In this document: positions 34,126 through 42,790 of the stretch, one piece after another
Layout: the number at the start of each line of letters is the position of its first letter
Position numbering within the stretch: position 1 is the first letter of the stretch
Source: an uncultured Kangiella sp.
GTDB taxonomy: Bacteria > Pseudomonadota > Gammaproteobacteria > Enterobacterales > Kangiellaceae
NCBI GenBank assembly: GCA_950096615.1
Contig: CATNCP010000017.1
Coordinates: 1-54,514 of the forward strand
Length of the DNA: 54,514 bases
Direction: 5' to 3'
The notes under the pieces: generated by a model
The model's database searches: none
What the model was told of the DNA's origin: nothing
What the model saw: only the letters and a program-made list of their open reading frames with translations
Made by a program: the position numbers and the translations under genes

Positions 34126-34305
34126 ATGGCAGAGTTAAAAAAGTCGAAAGATAAAGTAATCGCAGGTGTTTGTGGTGGCTTGGCGAAATGGCTAGGCTGG
34201 GATCTGACCCTAACACGAATTATTTATACATTATTAACTATTTGTACCGCCTTTGCTGGTGTTATCATTTACATCATTTTGTGGATAGTCATGCCGAACG
34301 AATAG
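34126..34305 (+). CDS. PspC-domain small membrane protein
   Basis: A 59-residue protein, too short for a length-filtered scan. The motif KVIAGVCGGLAKWLGWDLTLTRIIY is the PspC domain, and one TM helix (about 30-55) follows, ending in MPNE. AAGGAGA sits seven to eight bases before the ATG at 34126. PspC proteins respond to envelope stress, but stand-alone short forms are common and not tied to pspABC. The peroxiredoxin gene starts 30 bp after the stop. Confidence 0.88.
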   Translation: MAELKKSKDKVIAGVCGGLAKWLGWDLTLTRIIYTLLTICTAFAGVIIYIILWIVMPNE

Positions 34306-34335
34306 ATGTTTGGCCATAAAGGTATAGAGGAATAT

Positions 34336-34809
34336 ATGATTAAAGTTGGTGATAAGTTACCTAATGTCGCAGTTAAAGTTATGGGCAAGGAAGGGCCGGA
34401 AGATATTCAGTCTGACGCGCTTTTCGCTGGTAACAAGGTCGTTTTATTTGCAGTGCCAGGAGCCTTTACACCTACATGCTCAGCTGCACACTTGCCGGGT
34501 TTTGTAGTGAACTTCGATCAGTTCAAAGAGAAGGGTGTTGATACGGTCGCCTGTATGTCAGTCAACGATGCTTTTGTGATGGATGCTTGGAGTAAAGATC
34601 AAAATGCAGAAAACCTGTTGATGGTTGCCGATGGTAACGCCGACTTCTCAGAAGCTTTAGGTCTTGATGTTGACGCCACGGGATACGGCATGGGCGTGCG
34701 TTCCAAGCGTTTTGCACTGATTGCTGAGGATGGTGTTGTCACAGCCTTGGAAGTTGACGAAAAAGGCTTGGAGAAGAGTTCTGCAGAGAATATATTAAGT
34801 AAACTGTAG
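34336..34809 (+). CDS. Peroxiredoxin (Prx5-type, thiol peroxidase)
   Basis: A 157-residue protein from ATG 34336 (AGAGG five bases upstream); the in-frame ATG at 34306 lies directly on the preceding stop and adds ten non-homologous residues. The peroxidatic Cys48 is in VPGAFTPTCSAAHLPGF, and MSVNDAFVMDAW and RSKRFALIAEDGVV complete the Prx5 pattern. It reduces H2O2 and organic hydroperoxides with glutaredoxin or glutathione as usual donor. No second (resolving) Cys is clear, so it is probably 1-Cys type. Confidence 0.93.
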   Translation: MIKVGDKLPNVAVKVMGKEGPEDIQSDALFAGNKVVLFAVPGAFTPTCSAAHLPGFVVNFDQFKEKGVDTVACMSVNDAFVMDAWSKDQNAENLLMVADGNADFSEALGLDVDATGYGMGVRSKRFALIAEDGVVTALEVDEKGLEKSSAENILSKL

Positions 34810-34844
34810 TTGCCTCAATTTAGGGCAAAAAAGTATCAAGCCAC

Positions 34845-34872
34845 AAAAAAGCCGCCAGTTGGCGGCTTTTTT
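34845..34872. terminator. Bidirectional terminator between peroxiredoxin and mlaC
   Basis: A perfect 12-bp stem, aaaaaagccgcc (34845-34856) with ggcggctttttt (34861-34872), and an agtt loop. Both strands end in T-tracts. Confidence 0.93.
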
Positions 34873-34888
34873 AATGTTGGAATACAGT

Positions 34889-35542
34889 TTAAGACTGCTC
34901 TACTGTTTCGTCGCTAATTTCAGTAGCTTGTTTTGCTCGCTCGTTCTCAGTCTTAAGCTGCTTTAACGTTTCCTCAAGACCGATTTTGGAAATTTGCTCA
35001 CGATATTGATTCGCATAGCTCTTAGCCATACTGACACCTTCAATAATAACGTCTGTGACCAACCAGGTTTCGTCAGGTTGTACCTTCAAGCGGTAATCAA
35101 TAAGAATAGGCTCACCTTCATTAGGAACAATGGTAGAGCGCACGTTAGCTAAGTTTCCACTTTTTGAATACTGAGTATCATCGTATGAGATTGGTTGACC
35201 ATCATAGTTCGCAAGGCCTTTTGCGTAGCTATTCAAGAGAAGACCGATAAATTCATTAATGAACTGCTCACGCTGTTGCTCTGTCGCTTGCATCCAGTAA
35301 GTTTTACCCAAAATTCGCTTAGCCATGTACTCACTGTCGACTTCAGGCAGCAAGTAGTCGCGAATTAAGCTTTTGGCATATTCCGAGTCTTTTTTAATTT
35401 TTTCTTTATTGCTCAAAATTTCAGCGCTTATTTTCTTCGTCACTTCTTCAAGATGCAACTTCGGGTCTTCAAAAGCGTGGCTGATTAAGCTAAAAGATAA
35501 AAATGTTAAAGCAATCAAAGCTTTAGACATAAACTTGTTCAT
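34889..35542 (-). CDS. mlaC: MlaC-like periplasmic phospholipid-binding protein
   Basis: A 217-residue protein with a signal peptide (SKALIALTFLSFSLISHA). RDYLLPEVDSEYMAKRILGKTYWMQATEQQREQFINEFIGLLLNSYAKGLANYD is the MlaC/Ttg2D core, with ILIDYRLKV..TWLVTDVIIEGVSMAKSYANQY as the lipid-pocket half. MlaC ferries phospholipids between the outer-membrane MlaA complex and the inner-membrane MlaFEDB transporter. No mlaFEDB or mlaA is in the window, so this is a lone copy. The tail past residue 190 is charged and longer than in E. coli MlaC. Confidence 0.9.
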   Translation of the reverse strand: MNKFMSKALIALTFLSFSLISHAFEDPKLHLEEVTKKISAEILSNKEKIKKDSEYAKSLIRDYLLPEVDSEYMAKRILGKTYWMQATEQQREQFINEFIGLLLNSYAKGLANYDGQPISYDDTQYSKSGNLANVRSTIVPNEGEPILIDYRLKVQPDETWLVTDVIIEGVSMAKSYANQYREQISKIGLEETLKQLKTENERAKQATEISDETVEQS

Positions 35543-35726
35543 GTTTTCCCCTTAATAAAGGATTTGTTGTCGCGCAATAATATCGCGGTATTTTACCCTT
35601 GCTTTCAATCTTAAACAATCGACCTGAATCATTCCTTAACGTTAACCTTTATTTAAAATGCATAATTGCATTGCATGTAATGCGTATATGCATTAATTTA
35701 TAGGTATATGGTTGTAAAAGGTGTGT

Positions 35727-36623
35727 ATGGCTTTACCAATATGGAATAATAAATGGTTTCTTTTTGTGGCGTTAATCCTTATTACGCCTCATAGCTTATC
35801 CGCCCCAATTACACAAAACTATACCAACTCTACCCCAGCCAACGTCGATCCACGTCAAACCAGTCCTGTTGATAGATCAGTAAACGTTCCATCTGCCGAT
35901 TTCCCGAACGGTGTTACCGTTGATAATGTCATCATTTCAGTCGATTTTGACAAACGCGATCGAAACAATGGTGTGTGTTCGAACTACAATGGCGGCTTTG
36001 TATTCAATGATGAAATTTATTTTGAGCTGTCAAAGCCTTCTGAAAGTATTAGTACTGTCTTAGTTCCTTTTAATACCTACAGCGGTGGTGTACACCCTGC
36101 AGCAACGCCTGGTGGCTACATCTCTGTAGTTTTCGATGATGCGGCTGCGACCACCGTCGGTGGAGGAACGCCAGTGGCAGGGACCTTTGCTCCTGTGAAT
36201 CCTTTGAATGTTTTTGATGGTATAGACCCGAGCGGTATATGGACTTTAACCATGGCAGATAGCGCTGGGCAAGATCCTCTGTGTTTTTCCAGCTTCACCC
36301 TAACTTTAGAAGCATCGGCTCAGGTTGATATTTCTGTAACAAAAACCGATCTTTCCGCTAGCTATGTCCCTGGAAGCGACGCCAGTTACGTCATCACTGT
36401 GAGCAATGCAGGACCTGATGATGCTTTTAATCTAGCAGTAAACGATACGTTACCGGCTGGAGTGACTGCCGCGACTTGGAATTGCACTGGTTCAGGAGGT
36501 GGGGCTTGTAGTGTCTCTAACGGGGTAGGGGATATTAACGCCGTAAGCGTTGATATTCCTAGTGGTGGGGCCGTTCAGTTTACCGTCGATGTGACTTTTT
36601 CTACTGATCCTGCCGATTATTAA
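35727..36623 (+). CDS. Secreted protein: P-domain-like beta sandwich plus DUF11 domain
   Basis: A 298-residue exported protein from ATG 35727 (an upstream GTG at 35721 is less likely). A signal peptide (NNKWFLFVALILITPHSLSA) is followed by a P/Homo B-like beta-sandwich (about 25-195) with IDPSGIWTLTMADSAGQDPLCFSSFTLTL at its end. A DUF11 repeat follows (VDISVTKTDLSASYVPGSDASYVITVSNAGP..NDTLPAGV). It ends at ..FSTDPADY without the usual last strand of DUF11 (LSNTATV...). A second secreted protein at 38103 has the same end. A surface or adhesion role is inferred. Confidence 0.75.
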   Translation: MALPIWNNKWFLFVALILITPHSLSAPITQNYTNSTPANVDPRQTSPVDRSVNVPSADFPNGVTVDNVIISVDFDKRDRNNGVCSNYNGGFVFNDEIYFELSKPSESISTVLVPFNTYSGGVHPAATPGGYISVVFDDAAATTVGGGTPVAGTFAPVNPLNVFDGIDPSGIWTLTMADSAGQDPLCFSSFTLTLEASAQVDISVTKTDLSASYVPGSDASYVITVSNAGPDDAFNLAVNDTLPAGVTAATWNCTGSGGGACSVSNGVGDINAVSVDIPSGGAVQFTVDVTFSTDPADY

Positions 36624-36695
36624 TTTTAATCTAGCGGCTAATTTCAAATCCAGCGAGTAACTTTAAATGCAACGAGTAATATTAAATGCAACGAG
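36624..36695. repeat. Degenerate 18-20 bp tandem repeats running out of the tusE 3' end
   Basis: About four copies of a unit like ttaaatgcaacgagta: the last one (ttaaatgcaacgag, 36682-36695) is the tusE end (Arg-Cys-Ile-stop on the minus strand), and the others are diverged copies downstream of the stop, at about 36624, 36642 and 36662. They fill the whole gap to the convergent DUF11 gene. Confidence 0.75.
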
Positions 36696-37008
36696 CGGGT
36701 TTAGGTAAGCCAGCAATCTTGGTCGCTTGTTTAGCTGGACCGTCAGGGAATAGGATGTGCAGATAAATGCTATTGCCTTTTTCTTTTGACCATTCGTTGG
36801 CCAAGTATTTCACTAATGGGCGTATTGATGGGCTGGTATTAAATTCCTCGTAAAACTGCCTTACGTAGCGAATAACCTGCCAATGATCTTCTGTTAATTC
36901 AATGTCTTCTGACTTGCTAATAGCAATGGCGACATCTTCATTCCACAGGGATGAATCGGTTAAATAGCCTTGTTTATCTCTGGGCAGAGTGTCTAGATTT
37001 AGGCTCAT
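36682..37008 (-). CDS. tusE: Sulfur-relay protein TusE (DsrC family)
   Basis: A 108-residue protein from ATG 37008, which overlaps the tusB stop by four bases (ATGA). The C-terminal arm [17 protein letters not shown] has the single penultimate Cys of TusE; the second Cys that sulfur-oxidiser DsrC has ten residues upstream is absent. [44 protein letters not shown] is the family core. TusE takes sulfur from TusBCD and passes it to MnmA for 2-thiouridine at tRNA position 34. It is the last gene of the operon. Confidence 0.95.
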   Translation of the reverse strand: MSLNLDTLPRDKQGYLTDSSLWNEDVAIAISKSEDIELTEDHWQVIRYVRQFYEEFNTSPSIRPLVKYLANEWSKEKGNSIYLHILFPDGPAKQATKIAGLPKPARCI

Positions 37009-37262
37009 AACCACGACACTGACTTGTCACAATCAAGAGTGAGCTGTACAAAGCCTTGGTAGTCTTTGGTTTGCCACTCTGCGTTGTTGCTGAGTCCTCT
37101 GGCAATCAAGTCCTCTTCCAAAACAAAATAATTTGAACGAGGCTCTAACTGATCTGCTAGCAGCACCGCGTTTTCTATCAGTAATAAAGTATCTTCTTCC
37201 GTCATGGCAGAAGCACATTGCTTAAAGTGTTGAGGATTATTCAGGATATAAAGTGTTTTCAT
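37005..37262 (-). CDS. tusB: Sulfur-relay protein TusB (DsrH)
   Basis: An 85-residue protein. [35 protein letters not shown] is the DsrH start, with [12 protein letters not shown] in the middle. The third subunit of the TusBCD hexamer, it lacks the sulfur-carrying Cys of TusD. It starts nine bases after tusC ends and overlaps tusE. Confidence 0.93.
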   Translation of the reverse strand: MKTLYILNNPQHFKQCASAMTEEDTLLLIENAVLLADQLEPRSNYFVLEEDLIARGLSNNAEWQTKDYQGFVQLTLDCDKSVSWL

Positions 37263-37271
37263 GGAGCTCGC

Positions 37272-37631
37272 TTATAACATAAACACAAAATCAGAGCGGC
37301 TAATGATCTGATTGATATTACTTGATGGGCTAATGTCCGCAACGTTCAATAGCTGATCCGCAGACAAGCCTCTTTGGCTTAAATCTTCTTGATTGATGAG
37401 CACGGTTTCGATGCCATAAAGCTCCAGAGCTTTAAAGGTCGGGCTGTGATTTTTCATATTGAGAATGTCAGGTTGTTGATTCTCTAATAGTTGATAGACA
37501 CCATCGTCAATAAAAAGCGCACTGATGTTCATATCAAAGGCGGCCGCCATCAATGCTATGTCCAACAGCTCTCGACCTGATTGAGTACCGTATGGCGCTT
37601 TATTAAAGATTACCGCTAATGATTGACTCAT
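37272..37631 (-). CDS. tusC: Sulfur-relay protein TusC (DsrF)
   Basis: A 119-residue protein. LAVIFNKAPYGTQSGRELLDIALMAAAFDMNISALFIDDGVYQLLENQQP is the DsrF pattern. A structural subunit of TusBCD without a catalytic Cys. It lies five bases after tusD. Confidence 0.95.
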   Translation of the reverse strand: MSQSLAVIFNKAPYGTQSGRELLDIALMAAAFDMNISALFIDDGVYQLLENQQPDILNMKNHSPTFKALELYGIETVLINQEDLSQRGLSADQLLNVADISPSSNINQIISRSDFVFML

Positions 37632-37636
37632 AAGTA

Positions 37637-38029
37637 TTATCCAAACGTAACCAAGCGGTCACTTTCAAGCATAGCTTCAGTTAACTGGCCCAAACCACTT
37701 ATTTCAAACGCTGGGTCTAAATTGTCACCAGTAAGAGCATTACGCTCAGCTTCAGTGGCATTAGTGATGCCTCGTTTCATCGCAACGGTGACGCAGGCGG
37801 TTAACTCAAAATCATGTTGAATAGCCAGCTTGGCCCAAGTTTTAGTTAGGTTGTATTCATCTGATGGCGGACAGTTTATACGGCTGGCGACCAGCACACC
37901 GTCTGCGTAAAAGAATACCCGCTTCAACTCATGACCTTGATTTAACAGTGTTTTTGCGAATTGTATTGCGCTAAACTGACCTTGAGAAGAATGCGGATTA
38001 GCCGTGACTAATAACGAAAAAATTGCCAT
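37637..38029 (-). CDS. tusD: Sulfur-relay protein TusD (DsrE)
   Basis: A 130-residue protein. SLLVTANPHSSQGQFSAIQFAKTLLNQGHELKRVFFYADGV is the DsrE opening; the sulfur-accepting Cys is in FELTACVTVAMKRGI. TusD takes persulfide sulfur from TusA. It is the first gene of tusDCBE, transcribed away from the second DUF11 gene with 73 bp between them. Confidence 0.95.
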   Translation of the reverse strand: MAIFSLLVTANPHSSQGQFSAIQFAKTLLNQGHELKRVFFYADGVLVASRINCPPSDEYNLTKTWAKLAIQHDFELTACVTVAMKRGITNATEAERNALTGDNLDPAFEISGLGQLTEAMLESDRLVTFG

Positions 38030-38102
38030 ACTTGAGCTGTAACCATAATTTATGCTGAGTATTTTATAGTAAATAATAAAAAATTGTTAGTTTGGAGGAG
38101 GT

Positions 38103-39908
38103 ATGGGAGTGTTTAAAAAGGCATTGGTGTGCTTGGCGTTGCTGATTGTTACGCCACTCGTTAGCGCTGGTGCATTTTTTGAAACTGGGCGCTCACAAGT
38201 GAACACCACTGTAGATAATGGTGGCTGGATCACGGTCAACCTTCAGAAGTCTTATATCAACCCAGTGATTATTGCGGGTAGTATCAGCCACAATAATGAT
38301 AACTCCTTATCAGTCAGAGTTCGTAATGTAACAGGTTCAAGTTTCGAAGTAGGGATGCAGAGTCCTTGCCAAAGCTATAATCGGTTTGCTAATACCACAC
38401 CTCCCGCAGTTAACACCTGTCCTAGTTCACCTTGGGTTGGCGAAACTATTGAGTGGATGGTTGTGGAGCAGGGTACTTGGGTGTTCCCAGATGGCACTAA
38501 AATTGAAGCTTACCAGCATATAACTTCTACGGTTAGGAGTAGTTCTAGTGCTAGTCCTGGAACAGATATTAGCTTCAGTCATAATTATAGCTCTGCTCCA
38601 GCCGTACTACATACTGTAAATACTTTTAATGATAGCAACTGGATTACCTCTTCGGTTTGGGCGCCTAGCAGCACAAAAGCAAATCCGCCGAATGCTATGG
38701 GCTTTAGAGTAGCTTTAGAAGGGGCTGAGGCAACTACTAGTCATGGCAATGAGACGATAGGCTGGGTTGCGATAGAGCGGGGTACGGGAGCAAACTTAGG
38801 GAATAGCTATGCTGTAGGAAGAACTGGTGGGCTCGATGTGGATAGACATTCTGATGAGTGCCAAAACTTGGCTTATGGTACGACTTTCTCCGTAGTGCCT
38901 AATGTTATTTCTAAGCACAATACAATGGACGGTGGTAACGGAGGTTGGGTTAGACAGTGCGCATCAAGCAACTCTTCAAGTTTTAATGTGCACGTAGATG
39001 AAGACCAAGTAAGAGATGTTGAGCGAACAGGCATTCCTGAATACGTTTCTTGGTTTGCGTTTGAAAGCGGCAGCTTCGGTGCTCTTGAGTTCTTAAGTGC
39101 TACTAAAACAGTTACCGATGAAGACAGCGACGGTGTGGGTGGTCCTGGAGAGTTGCTAACTTATGCAGTTACAATAACTAATTTACAGGACGACTTTGCT
39201 CAAGTTGATAATGCCGCTTCGACCAACCCAGAGTTTACCGATGATTTAGACAGTAATGTAACCTTTGATTCAGTGGTGTCTGCGTCCAGTGGTAGTTTGA
39301 CTCATAATGCAGGCCTTAACCGTATGGAGTGGCAGGGCAGTGTCCCCGCTTCTGGAGCGGTGAGTTTACAGTATCGGGTTCGGGTCAATGAAGACATGAC
39401 GATCTGTAGCCTCAGTAATATTAGTAATCAAGGTCAGCTCAATATGGATCCTGTTGACGATTCAATTGAGGCTGGAGATATTGATAATCTTAATCAAATA
39501 ACAGAGCTAACCGATGACCCGAGTCGTGATGATGGGGTTGATAGCGATGGTGACACGCTTACTAATGATGATGATGCCACGGTGATTACTGCGGAATGTT
39601 TGTCGGATATCTCGGTAACAAAAAGTGATGCGACAGCTAATTATGCACCCGGCCAAAACTCAAGCTATACAATTGTCATTACCAATGCTGGCCCACATTC
39701 AGTGGTAGGAATTCAAGTAGCTGACACCTTACCTAGCGGACTATCGTTTAACGGTGCTGTGAATTGCAGTATTACTAATGGAAGCGGCAGCTGTGGTGCA
39801 CAATCGGTTTCAGGTCAAGATTACTCCCAGTCTATTACTCTTTCAAACGACAGTGAAGCTACTATCGTTATTCCTGTGAGTTATTCCGAAGATCCTACCG
39901 ATTATTAA
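38103..39908 (+). CDS. Secreted protein: lectin-like repeats plus DUF11 domains
   Basis: A 601-residue exported protein with a signal peptide (FKKALVCLALLIVTPLVSA). Residues about 22-340 hold three similar beta-rich units (FETGRSQVNTT..WITVNLQKSYINPVIIAGS; ISFSHNYSSAPAVLHTVNTFNDSNWITSSVW; FSVVPNVISKHNTMDGGNGGWVRQC), each ending near a W..IE.GT or WFAFESG strand, like H-type lectin repeats. A DUF11-like domain (about 343-460) and an acidic linker follow, with a last DUF11 repeat (about 500-601) that stops at ..YSEDPTDY. It resembles the 35727 protein at the C-terminus. A cell-surface or matrix role is inferred. Confidence 0.75.
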   Translation: MGVFKKALVCLALLIVTPLVSAGAFFETGRSQVNTTVDNGGWITVNLQKSYINPVIIAGSISHNNDNSLSVRVRNVTGSSFEVGMQSPCQSYNRFANTTPPAVNTCPSSPWVGETIEWMVVEQGTWVFPDGTKIEAYQHITSTVRSSSSASPGTDISFSHNYSSAPAVLHTVNTFNDSNWITSSVWAPSSTKANPPNAMGFRVALEGAEATTSHGNETIGWVAIERGTGANLGNSYAVGRTGGLDVDRHSDECQNLAYGTTFSVVPNVISKHNTMDGGNGGWVRQCASSNSSSFNVHVDEDQVRDVERTGIPEYVSWFAFESGSFGALEFLSATKTVTDEDSDGVGGPGELLTYAVTITNLQDDFAQVDNAASTNPEFTDDLDSNVTFDSVVSASSGSLTHNAGLNRMEWQGSVPASGAVSLQYRVRVNEDMTICSLSNISNQGQLNMDPVDDSIEAGDIDNLNQITELTDDPSRDDGVDSDGDTLTNDDDATVITAECLSDISVTKSDATANYAPGQNSSYTIVITNAGPHSVVGIQVADTLPSGLSFNGAVNCSITNGSGSCGAQSVSGQDYSQSITLSNDSEATIVIPVSYSEDPTDY

Positions 39909-39911
39909 AGT

Positions 39912-39937
39912 AAAAACGCCACAAAAGTGGCGTTTTT
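39912..39937. terminator. Bidirectional terminator after the second DUF11 gene
   Basis: An 11-bp stem, aaaaacgccac (39912-39922) with gtggcgttttt (39927-39937), and an aaaa loop. It sits between this gene and the convergent M49 peptidase. Confidence 0.92.
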
Positions 39938-39962
39938 GATTGAGTGCTTGCTGTCTCTTCAA

Positions 39963-41699
39963 TTACTTTAAACCAAGTACAGATTTGCCTTGTTTAAAAG
40001 TCACATCTACCGGTATTTGTTTCTCTTCCAGTAGCTCCAGATCAGCTGCTAATTGCTTGCTGATAACACCTTGGGTGTTTAGCAAGTGTTTTGAGCCTTC
40101 ATAATCACCGTTACCTTGAATGACCAATATTTTCTCAGAAAGCTTATTCATCGCTTGAGTCATTTTTTCAAAGTTAACGCTATACTGTCCTGTTGCTTCG
40201 TTGCGCTCAAAGGCACCGTTGTCCTTAAAGAAATTAAAGCGAACCATATTAGCTTTACCATGAGCACTGCTGGCGCCAAAGCGAACTGAGCGGAAGATGC
40301 CCGCTAAGAAAGTGACGTAATTATCCATTAACTCACCTTCTTTAATTTCGCCTTTTTCATAAAGCTTACTGATCATATAAAGCCCTAAAATATCAGCTTT
40401 GCCTTCTTCTAGCGCCGAAGCTGTTTCCTTTAGAGAGCTGCGGACAGTACCCTTATCATTAATTGTATTTTTAATGCCTAAACCATGCGCTACTTCATGA
40501 AACATGGTGTTAGCGAAGAAGGCATCAAAAGTAATATGCTGGCGCTGTTCTTCGGCAATAAGCTGCTCAGAAATAGGGACCAAGATTTTATCAAACTTAG
40601 CACGCATCGCGTTTTTCAATTGCAAACGTCGCGTGCCTTTCGCTAGCTGAACTTTTTCATCATTGGGAAGGTTAATTGCGATGGTTTTTGATCCAGCATT
40701 ACTATCGCCAGCGTAAAACACCACGTCATAAGCGTTCAGATCGCTGTCGGTACCAGGCATTTCTTGTTTATACTTTTGGTCGACAGGTAGGCCTTTCTGT
40801 AACTCCGGCAAGAAAGCCGCGAAACGTGATAAACGTTCACTCCATTCTAGGTCTTTGATTAAGACGTAAGTAGAGAAGGCGGCACGATAACCAAAAAGTT
40901 GATCTTCATACGTCTCGATAGGGCCGATAACCACCTCTATCGGGTTGTTTTTCATATCCATCCAAGCAAAGTCTGATGGTTGGTAGTTATCCGTGATCAG
41001 TGCATCAGCTCGAAGTTTTAAGTAATTTTTAAAACCTTCGTCTTCAGCCAACTCTGCGGCTTTACGTAGTAAGTCACTGGCCTTGGTTAACTCCTCTTTA
41101 TACTCAACGGAGTAAGGTACTAAAGTAAGGTTCCCTTTGTCGTCGCGCTTAACTAAAGAATAGAGTCCTTTTTTACCTGCTTGGTCCCAGTTTTCGAATT
41201 CAGTAACGGTCATATCATCTGGATAATACTCGGCGCCTTTGTTTTTAGCGTCATAGTCATCGATAAATGGTTTGTTATTATCCAAACGGTCCCAAGGGCC
41301 GTAGTTGATTTCTGCAAAGGTTTTTGCTTTCGGATTATCGATGCTGGAAAGTAACGTTTCTTTATCTCCAAAGGCTTGCTTCCAGAATAGGTTATCCATG
41401 ATCTTGCCGGCATCGATCAGCAAAGCGATCATTTCTTTCTGATTGTCAGAAAGGTGACTTAAGTCACTGGTTAGAGTGAAGGGTGCGTAGATATCAAAGC
41501 GAGAATAGTCTTGGCTTTTGATTGCTTCAGAATTGGTCTCTACTTTTTCTTCAGAACTTAATTCCTTTTCAGAAGCGCTAGCGGTGTTCTCGACTTGTGA
41601 AACTTTAGCGCTCTTATTAGAGTCATCCGAGCATGCGCCTAGTGCGATTAGCACGGATAAACTCAAAGCGCACAATTTGGTTGTAGCTTTCAATTTCAT
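39963..41699 (-). CDS. Peptidase M49 (dipeptidyl-peptidase III-like) lipoprotein
   Basis: A 578-residue zinc peptidase. The lipobox IALGAC gives a lipid Cys23; a Ser/Glu/Lys-rich linker follows to about residue 62. The zinc motifs are HEVAHG (His401-Glu402..His405) and EEGKAD (Glu431/432). The five-residue HExxH spacing differs from the HExxGH of eukaryotic DPP III, a known variant in bacterial M49. The C-terminal ...GSSKH-like loops and SSAHGKANM match M49. It probably removes N-terminal dipeptides in the periplasm. At least two other lipid-anchored peptidases (M3, NlpC) are in the window. Confidence 0.87.
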   Translation of the reverse strand: MKLKATTKLCALSLSVLIALGACSDDSNKSAKVSQVENTASASEKELSSEEKVETNSEAIKSQDYSRFDIYAPFTLTSDLSHLSDNQKEMIALLIDAGKIMDNLFWKQAFGDKETLLSSIDNPKAKTFAEINYGPWDRLDNNKPFIDDYDAKNKGAEYYPDDMTVTEFENWDQAGKKGLYSLVKRDDKGNLTLVPYSVEYKEELTKASDLLRKAAELAEDEGFKNYLKLRADALITDNYQPSDFAWMDMKNNPIEVVIGPIETYEDQLFGYRAAFSTYVLIKDLEWSERLSRFAAFLPELQKGLPVDQKYKQEMPGTDSDLNAYDVVFYAGDSNAGSKTIAINLPNDEKVQLAKGTRRLQLKNAMRAKFDKILVPISEQLIAEEQRQHITFDAFFANTMFHEVAHGLGIKNTINDKGTVRSSLKETASALEEGKADILGLYMISKLYEKGEIKEGELMDNYVTFLAGIFRSVRFGASSAHGKANMVRFNFFKDNGAFERNEATGQYSVNFEKMTQAMNKLSEKILVIQGNGDYEGSKHLLNTQGVISKQLAADLELLEEKQIPVDVTFKQGKSVLGLK

Positions 41700-41847
41700 G
41701 ATGATTAATTCCTGTAACTATTTAAACAGTATTATTGTTATGGTCTGAGTGTAGCACAGCACGCATAAGTGCTATTTGCTCTTACCCTCACTTTATAACG
41801 TTACCCTTTGTGTTCATAACGCGAATACTTATAACGCTATAAAGTGC

Positions 41848-42573
41848 TTAAAATCGGCTAAAGACGTATTTCTCGCGCTTAACCTGCTTAACACCGAACT
41901 CTTTCTCTTTGAGCATCTCGAATACTTCGTCCACCATGTTAGGGTTGCCACACAAGTAAGCCATGTCAGTTTCTGGGTTGGGTTCCAGCTCTTTGAGCTT
42001 GTGTTGTACATACCCGGCAACACAGCCAGGTTTTTCTTCGCGGCTCAGGCAAGGATGGAAGTGGACATGGTCGAGTAGCGCCACTGCTTTAAAGTCGTCT
42101 AGATAAAACATGTCCTGTAAAAATTGTGCACCGAACAGAATGTGAAACTCTGTATCTGGACGACTTTTTATTTGTTCAATCATAGAGCGGTAGGGGGCAA
42201 CGCCTGTACCAGTACCGATTAAAAATACACGTTTCGGCAACTCTTCTGTTAAGCATAGAAGTCCGAAAGGCCCTGTCATCTCCATTTCCATGCCTGGTTC
42301 TGCGTTAAAGAAGAGGTTGCTGGCTTTACCACCATCAACATAAGAAATAACAAACTCAATATAAGTCGAGTTGTCTCCGTTAGTTTCCATGTTGGCGATA
42401 GAGTAGCTCCGCTTGATCGGGCGATCATCTTCTGTGCCAAGCATGAAGGAGACAAATTGCCCAGGTTTATAGGTAATGGTCTCAGGTTCATCCAAACGAA
42501 AGACTAATTTTCGTACATTCGGTGTGATTTCTTCATTGCTTTCGAGATGGACTTGGAAGCTAGGGATTGGCAT
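41848..42573 (-). CDS. Ferredoxin/flavodoxin-NADP(+) reductase (Fpr-like)
   Basis: A 241-residue flavoprotein. FAD binding: RPIKRSYSIAN (R-x-Y-S/T motif). NADP binding: FLIGTGTGVAPYRSMIEQI, then HILFGAQFLQDMFYLDDF and MAYLCGNPNMVDEVFEMLKEKEF; it ends in an aromatic residue (VFSRF). It moves electrons between NADPH and ferredoxin or flavodoxin and often supports Fe-S or radical-SAM enzymes. Its length and 'ends aromatic' form fit the subclass near bacterial Fpr, but the exact acceptor is not known. It is a single gene on the minus strand. Confidence 0.88.
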   Translation of the reverse strand: MPIPSFQVHLESNEEITPNVRKLVFRLDEPETITYKPGQFVSFMLGTEDDRPIKRSYSIANMETNGDNSTYIEFVISYVDGGKASNLFFNAEPGMEMEMTGPFGLLCLTEELPKRVFLIGTGTGVAPYRSMIEQIKSRPDTEFHILFGAQFLQDMFYLDDFKAVALLDHVHFHPCLSREEKPGCVAGYVQHKLKELEPNPETDMAYLCGNPNMVDEVFEMLKEKEFGVKQVKREKYVFSRF

Positions 42574-42790
42574 GTTTGACCTTGTTCATTTCCAGAATTG
42601 GATTTTGCAACCTATTATATAAGACTAGTTGCAAATATCTAGGTACGGTTTTTCAAGGATTTAACAAAGTTTGACATTGATTCAGTTATGGTTCATTTCA
42701 CTTTTGTTTTACTAATATACAAGCTCCCCAGAGGCTATTTATCAAGGATTAAGGCAATTTGGGGCTGGTGAAGACGAATAGGAGATGAGA

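Noticed and set aside
34126-34809. A pspABC envelope-stress operon
   Set aside because: Only a short PspC-like gene is present, followed by an unrelated peroxiredoxin.
41518-41748. 76-codon plus-strand frame over the start of the M49 gene
   Set aside because: It reads the reverse of the lipoprotein signal and linker; no independent evidence.
41789-41846. cactttata/tataaagtg inverted repeat after the reductase gene
   Set aside because: Arms are only 9 bp with a 40-base loop and no T-tract; too weak to call a terminator.
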